Source of the DNA: an uncultured Alphaproteobacteria bacterium
GTDB lineage: Bacteria > Pseudomonadota > Alphaproteobacteria > Geminicoccales > Geminicoccaceae
Assembly: GCA_937995535.1 (NCBI GenBank)
Contig: CALKJU010000056.1
Coordinates: 1 to 47,721, forward strand
DNA length: 47,721 nt
Direction of reading: 5' to 3'
In this document: positions 42,447 to 47,721 of the stretch, one piece after another
How positions within the stretch are numbered: position 1 is the first letter of the stretch
Layout: each line of letters starts with the position of its first letter
Translations under genes and position numbers: made by a program
Notes under the pieces: generated by a model
Told to the model about the DNA's origin: nothing
The model's input: only the letters and a program-made list of their open reading frames with translations
Databases searched by the model: none

Positions 42447-43256
42447 TCAGGCGACCACCTCGTCGGCCCAGACCTTGAAGCTGGTGAGTGTGTTCGGGCC
42501 GAAGGTGGTGGCGAGGGCGACGTCGGCAGCGTCGCGGCCGCGCGCGATCAGGACCCGACCGATGCGTGGCGCGTTGTGCCGAGCATCGAAGCTGTGCCAG
42601 CGACCGCCCAGATAGGCCTCGAACCAGCCGCTGAAATCCATCGGCGCCGGGTCGGGCGGCACGCCGATGTCACCGAGGTAGCCGGTGCAATAGCGGGCGG
42701 GGATGTTCATGCAGCGGCAGTAGGTGATCGCCAGGTGGGCGAAGTCCCGGCACACGCCGAGACGCTCGTGGGCCGCGTCCAGGGCCGACTTGGTCGGCCG
42801 CGCATGCTCGTAGCCGAAGGTGAGGTGGCGATGGACGTGATCGCAGATCGCCTGCACCCGGCCCCAGCCGGTCGGCCCGGCGCCGAACAGCGCCCACGCC
42901 TCCTCGATCATCCGGTCGGTCTCGCAGTAGCGGCTGGCCAAGAGGTAGACGAGGGTGTCCTCGGGGAGATCCTGCACCGGTAGCTGCTGCGCCGACCAGT
43001 CGACGGGATCGGGGGTCCCCGGGTCGTTGACGATGGTGTCCGTCGTGAGGCGCAGCGCGCCGACCGGTGCGACGAGGCGAGTGCACCAGTTGCCGAACCC
43101 GTCACGGTAGCCGCTGAGCGGCACGGATGGGCTGGCGACGATGTGATCGGGCGCTTGCAGGTCCCCGACGCGGCTGTAGTGGACGTTCAGCATCAGGATC
43201 ATCGGCGTCGGCTGCGGGCAGTCGAACGCCAGCTCGTAGCCGATCCTGATCTGCAT
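42447..43256 (-). CDS. transglutaminase-like family protein
   Basis: 269 residues from the ATG at 43256, with GGAGAG five bases upstream. The N-terminal beta domain (IRIGYELAFDCPQPTPMILM) precedes the transglutaminase core. Catalytic Cys is in HERLGVCRDFAHLAI, His in GRWHSFDARHN, with the Asp just after it. It is a predicted cysteine protease or amidase of unknown substrate. An upstream open extension to 43427 is not protein-like. Confidence 0.88.
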   Translation of the reverse strand: MQIRIGYELAFDCPQPTPMILMLNVHYSRVGDLQAPDHIVASPSVPLSGYRDGFGNWCTRLVAPVGALRLTTDTIVNDPGTPDPVDWSAQQLPVQDLPEDTLVYLLASRYCETDRMIEEAWALFGAGPTGWGRVQAICDHVHRHLTFGYEHARPTKSALDAAHERLGVCRDFAHLAITYCRCMNIPARYCTGYLGDIGVPPDPAPMDFSGWFEAYLGGRWHSFDARHNAPRIGRVLIARGRDAADVALATTFGPNTLTSFKVWADEVVA

Positions 43257-43389
43257 CGACGCTCTCCTGGGCGGACCGGCCCGCCCGGCCGCACCGCAGA
43301 GCGGCCTGGTCGGGCCGCGGTGGTCGACCGCTGCGACCGTTCCTACGCAGGTCGGGATAGCGCGTCGAGTGGGCCAGCGGATGACGAGC

Positions 43390-43599
43390 CTAGGCGCGCC
43401 GGTTGCCGAGCAGCAGGACCATGCCACCGACGATGGCCGCCACTCCGACGATGCCGTACAGCATCGTCTGGTTCGTGAACCGCCCGGTGAGCGCGTTGGA
43501 GAGCTGGTCGAGCGGCGCGTTCGCCGCGTGGTAGGCGAAGCCGAGCAGGACCGCCCCGACCACGGCCACGACGAGTCCCAGAAGCTGCTTGTTGCCCAT
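43390..43599 (-). CDS. DUF3185 family small membrane protein
   Basis: 69 residues from the ATG at 43599 (GGGAG seven bases upstream). Two helices (LGLVVAVVGAVLLGFAYHAA; YGIVGVAAIVGGMVLLLG) flank ALTGRFTNQTMLY, the conserved DUF3185 loop. Its function is unknown; such genes often lie among stress genes, as here. Confidence 0.85.
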   Translation of the reverse strand: MGNKQLLGLVVAVVGAVLLGFAYHAANAPLDQLSNALTGRFTNQTMLYGIVGVAAIVGGMVLLLGNRRA

Positions 43600-43739
43600 C
43601 ACCGTTCTCCCGACCGGCCGTCGCCGGCGACCCGGATCGCGCGAAGGTCCCGGCGCGATCCTCGACAGGACGGCGCGCACTCGCACCGACGAGACTATCG
43701 CCGAGCGCCGGCGGCGCGGCGCTAACCTGGATCAGCCCG

Positions 43740-43994
43740 CCACCGAGCGCGTCCTCGCCCCATCCGCTCCTGGCAGCCACCGAGCGCAAGCTCAGCGGCG
43801 ACCAAGCTGGCGCCGCGTTCTGGGACAAGACGCGGGAAATGACCGGCACCACCGAAGTGGTCGCCGTCAGCACAGAGGCCCGGGTCGTCGGAGATGTGTC
43901 GGTGAGCAAGCAGGTCAGCGCGTGCGAGCAGACCGTGCAGGAGACGGTACGGCGAATGCATGCCGACGTCAAGAAGTCGGCGCCGGCTGATTGA
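43740..43994 (+). pseudogene. C-terminal fragment of a DUF2382 (YsnF/AvaK-type) stress protein
   Basis: From about 43770 the frame reads AFWDKTREMTGTTEVVAVST, ARVVGDVSVSKQ and TVQETVRRMHADVKK before a TGA at 43992. The alternation of EVV, ARVV and ETVRR motifs is that of DUF2382. Only the last ~60 residues remain. An ATG at 43839 could start a 51-residue peptide, but no good ribosome binding site precedes it. Confidence 0.6.
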
Positions 43995-44108
43995 GGTTAG
44001 CTCGGCCCGACCGGCAGCATTGTACAGTTGAATAGTTACGACCCCATCGACGGTCGCCCTGTCGTTGGCAGTGCGTCGTCCCCGAGTCCGTTCCAATAGG
44101 GAGCCACC

Positions 44109-44675
44109 ATGAGCGTGACCACGATCCGGGAGCTGTTCGTCGGCGAGCTGCGCGACATCTACCACGCAGAGAAGCAGCTGGTGAAAGCGCTGCCCAAGAT
44201 GGCCAAGGCCGCGGCGAATCCGCAGCTCAAGGCAGCGTTCACGAGCCATCTCGAAGAGACCAAGGGCCAGGTCGGGCGGCTGGAGCAGGTCTTCGAGCTG
44301 CTCGATGTCACCAAGCGCGCCAAGCCCTGCGCGGCCATGGAAGGGCTGCTCGAGGAGGCCGCGAGCATGATGGAGGAGGTCGAGGACCCGCAGGTGCTCG
44401 ATGTCGGCATGATCGTCGGCGCGCAGAAGGTTGAGCATTACGAGATCGCTGCCTACGGCGCCCTGGTCGCCCTCGCCACCCAGCTCGGCCACGCCGACGC
44501 CGCCAAGCTGCTCAGCGAGACCCTGGCCGAGGAGAAAGCCGCGGACAGCAAGCTCAACGAGCTGGCGCTTGGCGTCGTCAACAAGGACGCCGCCGATGTC
44601 GCCGAGGACGGCGCTGTGCTCGTGGCTTCGCCAGACTCCCTCGTCCGAAAGCGTGCCAGCGCCAAGGCCGCTTGA
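44109..44675 (+). CDS. DUF892 ferritin-like protein (YciE/YciF family)
   Basis: 188 residues. IRELFVGELRDIYHAEKQLV at the N-terminus is the family signature, with Glu and His residues for a dinuclear metal site (HLEETKGQVGRLEQVF; AQKVEHYEIAAYG). These four-helix proteins are linked to osmotic and general stress. The ATG follows AGGGAGCCACC. It is followed after 94 bases by the PhnA-like membrane protein gene. Confidence 0.92.
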   Translation: MSVTTIRELFVGELRDIYHAEKQLVKALPKMAKAAANPQLKAAFTSHLEETKGQVGRLEQVFELLDVTKRAKPCAAMEGLLEEAASMMEEVEDPQVLDVGMIVGAQKVEHYEIAAYGALVALATQLGHADAAKLLSETLAEEKAADSKLNELALGVVNKDAADVAEDGAVLVASPDSLVRKRASAKAA

Positions 44676-44769
44676 TCAGCCCCAACCAACCGATGCGGAG
44701 CACCGGCCGCTTCCGGTGCGATTCGCCCGAAGGCTTAGACCGGCCTTCCGGGCCATCGAGGGACAGCTA

Positions 44770-45720
44770 ATGGCAACAGCAACCTATCCGGAGCGCGCTG
44801 TGAGCGCTCCCGCCAACCTCACGACCGGCGAAGCGCAGAGCCCGTCGGTCGAGCGCATTTCATGGTCGGCGATCCTCGCCGGTGTCACCGTGGCGGTGGC
44901 GGCCCAGCTGGTGCTAAGCCTGCTCGGCGCCGGGATCGGCTTCGGCTTGGTCGACCCACTGGCCGGTGACACGCCGAGCGCCGGCAGCTTCGGTATCGGC
45001 GCCGGACTGTGGTGGCTGGTCAGCAACCTGCTGGCGCTGGCCGCAGGTGGCTACACCGCCGCATGGCTCGCCGGCAACACGCTGCGCTTCGACGGCATGC
45101 TGCACGGCGTCGTCACCTGGGGCGTCACCCTCCTGCTCACCTTCTATCTCCTGACCACGGCACTCGGGGGCCTGATCGGGGGCGCCTTCACCGTGGTCGG
45201 TGGGGTCACGTCGGGTGCCGCATCCGCAGCCGGCGAGGGAATTCGGGCCGCGGCGCCACAGGTGGCCGCAATGACCGGCGTCACGCCCGAGCAGATGCTC
45301 GAGCAGGCGAAGTCCTATCTGAAGCCGGCCAACGCCGACCCGGCCGGTCTGACGCCCGCGGCCGCACAGCAAGAGCTGGCAATGGCGCTGCCGAAGCTGA
45401 CCGCCGGTGGTGACGAGGCCACGCAAGCCCGCGAGCGGATCGTCGCCATCATGGCGGCGCAGCTGCAGATCAGCCCCTCGGACGCGGCCGAGCGCTTCGA
45501 CGAGGCGCAGGCGCGGATTGCCAAGACCGCGGACGAAGCGATGCAGACCGCCAAGGTCGCAGCGGACCAGACGGCGAGCGCGGCATCGAGCGCGGCGTTC
45601 CTGGGCTTCCTCGCCCTGGTCCTGGGCGGTGCGGCCGCGGCCTTGGGCGGTTCTTTCGCCGTGCAGCGGCGAGTCGCCTTCATCGAGCCGATAGGTCGCA
45701 ACCGATCCGTCACCGGGTGA
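44770..45720 (+). CDS. PhnA-like multi-pass membrane protein
   Basis: 316 residues from the ATG at 44770, with GAGGGA seven bases upstream. The start VERISWSAILAGVTVAVAAQ, then LSLLGAGIGFGLVDPLAG, is typical of alphaproteobacterial proteins annotated as PhnA-like. Helices cover about 35-145, a soluble Ala/Gln-rich section 160-275 may be coiled coil, and a last helix lies near 280-305. The function is unknown; the context is stress-related. The name does not imply phosphonate metabolism. Confidence 0.7.
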   Translation: MATATYPERAVSAPANLTTGEAQSPSVERISWSAILAGVTVAVAAQLVLSLLGAGIGFGLVDPLAGDTPSAGSFGIGAGLWWLVSNLLALAAGGYTAAWLAGNTLRFDGMLHGVVTWGVTLLLTFYLLTTALGGLIGGAFTVVGGVTSGAASAAGEGIRAAAPQVAAMTGVTPEQMLEQAKSYLKPANADPAGLTPAAAQQELAMALPKLTAGGDEATQARERIVAIMAAQLQISPSDAAERFDEAQARIAKTADEAMQTAKVAADQTASAASSAAFLGFLALVLGGAAAALGGSFAVQRRVAFIEPIGRNRSVTG

Positions 45721-45790
45721 GCGCAGCGACACTGGTAGTGTTCCTCGTTCTGCTGATGGGAGAACACGCCTTCCCTGCTGAGCGTCATCG

Positions 45791-45823
45791 CCGCGCCCCT
45801 GCGCCTCGCGCGCGGGGGCGCGG
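45791..45823 (+). terminator. 9-bp stem hairpin after the PhnA-like gene
   Basis: CCGCGCCCC and GGGGCGCGG flank a 15-base loop, about 70 bases after the stop codon. There is no T-run, so terminator function is uncertain. Confidence 0.35.
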
Positions 45824-45864
45824 CCGCCTGGGAGGGGTGCGGCTCCTCCCCTTGATCTCGTAGC

Positions 45865-45990
45865 CCTTCCCGGGGTCCCGGCAGCCCCACCAAGGTGGCA
45901 CGGGCGGCGGCGTTGCTCGTGAGCGACGCCGCCGGCTTCGTCACTGGCGTCAACCTCGTCGTCGACGGCGGCTATTTGCGCGCGGCCTGA
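45865..45990 (+). pseudogene. C-terminal fragment of an SDR oxidoreductase
   Basis: The frame from just after a TAG (45862) reads KVARAAALLVSDAAGFVTGV then NLVVDGGYLRAA to a TGA at 45988. This is the end of a classical SDR (EVARAAAFLxSDxASFVTGxNLxVDGG). The first ~200 residues are missing. Confidence 0.7.
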
Positions 45991-46050
45991 CCCGCCGAGC
46001 CTTGCGGGGGAGGTCCCCGGTCCATATCGGTTCGTCCGGAGCTGCGCCCG

Positions 46051-46155
46051 ATGCGCGGCGTCGACATCTTCGCGCAGCAGATCGTGTTCGGTGTGGTCCT
46101 CATCCTGGCCGTCGCGATCACCATCGACCGCAGCAAGATCCCGATCGTGAAGTGA
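46051..46155 (+). pseudogene. C-terminal fragment of a sugar ABC transporter permease (RbsC type)
   Basis: The 34-codon frame reads MRGVDIFAQQIVFGVVLILA and ends VAITIDRSKIPIVK, like the last helix and tail of ribose/xylose-type permeases. The rest of the gene is absent. It lies ten bases before the glutathione S-transferase start and could in principle be translated. Confidence 0.55.
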
Positions 46156-46164
46156 GGTGCGGCC

Positions 46165-46803
46165 GTGACCATCGTCCTCTATTTCGGCTCCGGCTCGCCC
46201 TTCGCCTGGCGAGTGATGCTGGCGCTCGAGCACAAGGGACTCGCCTACGAGGCGCGCCGGCTCAGCTTCGACCGCCAGGAGACGCGCAGCGCGGAGTTCC
46301 TCGCCATCAACCCGCGCGGCCGCGTGCCGACCCTGGTCCATGACGGCTGGCCCTTACGCGAGTCGCTCGTCATCCTGGAATATCTGGAGGACGCGTTCCC
46401 CGCGCCGGCGCTGCTCCCGACGGCACCGCGGGCGCGCGCGCACGCCCGACTGCTCGCCCGCGAGACCGACGAGTTCGTCGGTCCGCTGATCGCGCGGGTC
46501 ATGCGGCAGACGCTGATGCGCAAGGGCGAGCCGGACCCGGCCGAGCTGGCGGCGGCGACCGCCGAGCTGGCCCGCGAGCTGCAGCGCCTCGAGGCCGGGC
46601 TCACCGGCGAGTGGCTGGTCGAGCGGCTCGGCCTCGCCGACTTCGCCGTCTACAGCCAGCTGCGCATGGTCCGCCGCGTCGGCGAGCGGATGCCGGAGCA
46701 CAGCCTCGATCACCTGCTCGGGCCACGGCTCGCCGCCTGGATGGCGCGCATCGAGGCCCTGCCCTACCACGCCCGCACCATCCCGCCGCACTGGAAGCAG
46801 TGA
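46165..46803 (+). CDS. glutathione S-transferase family protein
   Basis: 212 residues from the GTG at 46165. The thioredoxin-like N-terminal domain has LYFGSGSPFAWRVMLALEHK, INPRGRVPTLV with the cis-Pro, and LRESLVILEYLED, the glutathione-binding Glu-Ser. A helical C-terminal domain follows, ending in WMARIEALPYHARTIPPHWK. It probably conjugates or reduces with glutathione; the substrate is unknown. GAGG lies upstream. Confidence 0.9.
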   Translation: MTIVLYFGSGSPFAWRVMLALEHKGLAYEARRLSFDRQETRSAEFLAINPRGRVPTLVHDGWPLRESLVILEYLEDAFPAPALLPTAPRARAHARLLARETDEFVGPLIARVMRQTLMRKGEPDPAELAAATAELARELQRLEAGLTGEWLVERLGLADFAVYSQLRMVRRVGERMPEHSLDHLLGPRLAAWMARIEALPYHARTIPPHWKQ

Positions 46804-46807
46804 GCCC

Positions 46808-47399
46808 GTGGATCTCGGCCTCGATGACAAGGTGGCGGTGATCACCGGCGGCAGCGTCGGCATCGGCCTCGCCGTCGCGCACGGGCTGGCCGCGGAAGGG
46901 GCCGACGTCCTGATCTGCGCCCGCGACCGGGAGCGGGCGGAGCGCGAGGCGGCCGCGGTCGCGGTGCGCCTCGCCCGCGGGCTCATCCCGCTGATGAAGG
47001 CGCGCGGTGGTGGGGTGATCCTCAGCAGCGCCTCGATCTGCGCTACCCAGCCGCTCTGGTCGGAGCCGATCTACAACACTACCAAGGCGGCGCTGGTGAT
47101 GTTCACCAAATGCCTGGCCAATGAAGCTGATCCCGTTCAACATCCGCGTCAACACGATCAAGCTCGGCCTGACGCTGACGGCGGACTGGGTCAAGACCGC
47201 GAGCCAGCTCACCGCCGGCACGCGCCGCACCTGGCAGGACTACATCCAGGGCGTCGCCGACGCGTATGCCCCGATCAAGCGCTTCGCCAGGCCCGAGCAG
47301 GTCGCCAACTATTTTGTCTTCCTGTGCTCAGACAGAGCCTCCTACAGTATCGGCTCGACCTATTACATGAACGGCGGCATGCTGCGCGCGATGAGTTGA
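46808..47399 (+). pseudogene. SDR oxidoreductase with internal deletion and frameshift
   Basis: The N-terminus (DDKVAVITGGSVGIGLAVAH) is a normal SDR start. After EREAAAVA the sequence jumps to VRLARGLIPLMKARGGGVIL, skipping about 60 residues that should include the NAG motif. The Ser, Tyr and Lys (SSASICATQPLWSEPIYNTTK) follow. At 47126 an extra G shifts the frame; the next frame continues IPFNIRVNTIKLGLTLTADW and ends SDRASYSIGSTYYMNGGML at a TGA. Two independent lesions argue for a pseudogene over a sequencing error. Confidence 0.85.
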
Positions 47400-47517
47400 G
47401 GGCGCGCGGAGCCACCACGGGCTCTCATGCCCGCGCAGCTCGCTGGACGGACGCCGCTGAGCGAAGGGCTCCCGCGCCGAAGGCTTCCGGCGTCCCGCAT
47501 GGTCGGCGCGAATCCTC

Positions 47518-47721
47518 TCAGCCCGACACCCGCGCCACAGCGTAGGCGCCGAGGACGACCTGCGCTGCCGGTCCGCGCTCAGCCCAGGCCCGCGGCGAGG
47601 TCTCGTCGAGCACCTGCAGGCTCGCGGCGCGCAGGCCCGCGATCCGGACCTCGAGCGGCGCCGCGGTCAGGTTGGCGAGCCACAGTTCGCGCCGCCCGCC
47701 GCGCTGGGCGGCGCAGGCGAG
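47518..47721 (-). CDS. C-terminus of an unrecognised protein, cut by the window edge
   Basis: 67 residues up to a TGA at 47518. The sequence RRELWLANLTAAPLEVRIAG then ASLQVLDETS and VVLGAYAVARV alternates short strands, like a C-terminal beta-sandwich of a sugar-acting enzyme. Similar endings occur, as I recall, in D-apionate lactonase-type proteins, but this is a weak guess. It converges on the SDR pseudogene. Confidence 0.5.
   Translation of the reverse strand, partial: LACAAQRGGRRELWLANLTAAPLEVRIAGLRAASLQVLDETSPRAWAERGPAAQVVLGAYAVARVSG

Larger units (their letters stand above)
45721..46164. other. 444-base stretch with gene scraps
   Basis: No intact gene is visible. It holds two small inverted repeats (45729-45741 and 45791-45823) that may end transcription of the PhnA-like gene, then C-terminal scraps of an SDR and of an ABC permease, listed separately. 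Confidence 0.55.

Noticed and set aside
43320..43345. GGAAC on the minus strand before the transglutaminase-like gene
   Set aside because: No CGTT at 16 or 17 bases, so it does not satisfy the EcfG pattern.

Overview
The window is GC-rich, densely packed bacterial chromosome. It most resembles an alphaproteobacterium of the Rhodospirillales/Geminicoccales type. The basis is the gene content and order: a MoxR-DUF58-DUF4159 set, DUF1285-CoA pyrophosphatase-DUF6111-CCA transferase, alphaproteobacterial adenosine kinase, DUF3185/DUF2382/DUF892 stress proteins and a candidate EcfG-type promoter. There is no 16S gene and no other direct taxonomic marker, so this is inference. Nothing looks like a prophage, CRISPR array, transposase or integrase.

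Layout, left half. At 1-5.7 kb, on the minus strand, lies a polyamine-type ABC transporter operon (ATPase, two permeases, binding protein) that continues by translational coupling into recX and a nitrilase-family amidohydrolase. A membrane protein is cut by the left edge. A 329-base divergent region (5680-6008) holds a GGAAC-N16-CGTT match, a 12-bp hairpin and a Crp/Fnr-like site. A zinc alcohol dehydrogenase and a Crp/Fnr regulator follow. At 8-12.3 kb are a cyclophilin-like protein, adenosine kinase, a split Alg13/Alg14-type glycosyltransferase with a membrane nucleotidyltransferase, and an O-antigen-ligase-like protein. An acyl-CoA ligase and an alpha/beta hydrolase overlap tail to tail. 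dnaK and dnaJ come next (15.0-18.1 kb), then a polyprenyl-phosphate sugar-1-phosphate transferase and several small conserved genes.

Middle. At 21.7-28.4 kb is a four-gene minus-strand operon (MoxR ATPase, DUF58, BatA/DUF4159, von Willebrand/amidotransferase-like membrane protein), probably an envelope maintenance complex. A plus-strand operon (DUF1285, CoA pyrophosphatase, DUF6111, CCA-adding enzyme) runs into tRNA-Gln(CTG). An AT-richer spacer follows, then an orphan small protein, RlpA, a predicted zinc metalloprotease divergent from a J-domain/transmembrane/OmpA-like fusion, and a PAS-GGDEF-EAL protein.

Right part. A MocR regulator is divergent from a tight operon encoding PhzF, the C-terminal half of a branched-chain aminotransferase, AzlC, AzlD and an EamA exporter. 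This looks like an amino-acid metabolism and export module. From about 41.4 kb onward the region is partly eroded: a DoxX protein with DUF2063-like and LysR-like remnants upstream, an internally deleted MFS transporter, a DUF2382 fragment, C-terminal scraps of an SDR and of a sugar ABC permease, and an SDR with a deletion and a frameshift. Intact among these are a transglutaminase-like protein, DUF3185, a DUF892 ferritin-like protein, a PhnA-like membrane protein and a glutathione S-transferase. The right edge cuts an unrecognised minus-strand gene.

All family calls come from reading the translated sequence by eye; no database search was run.
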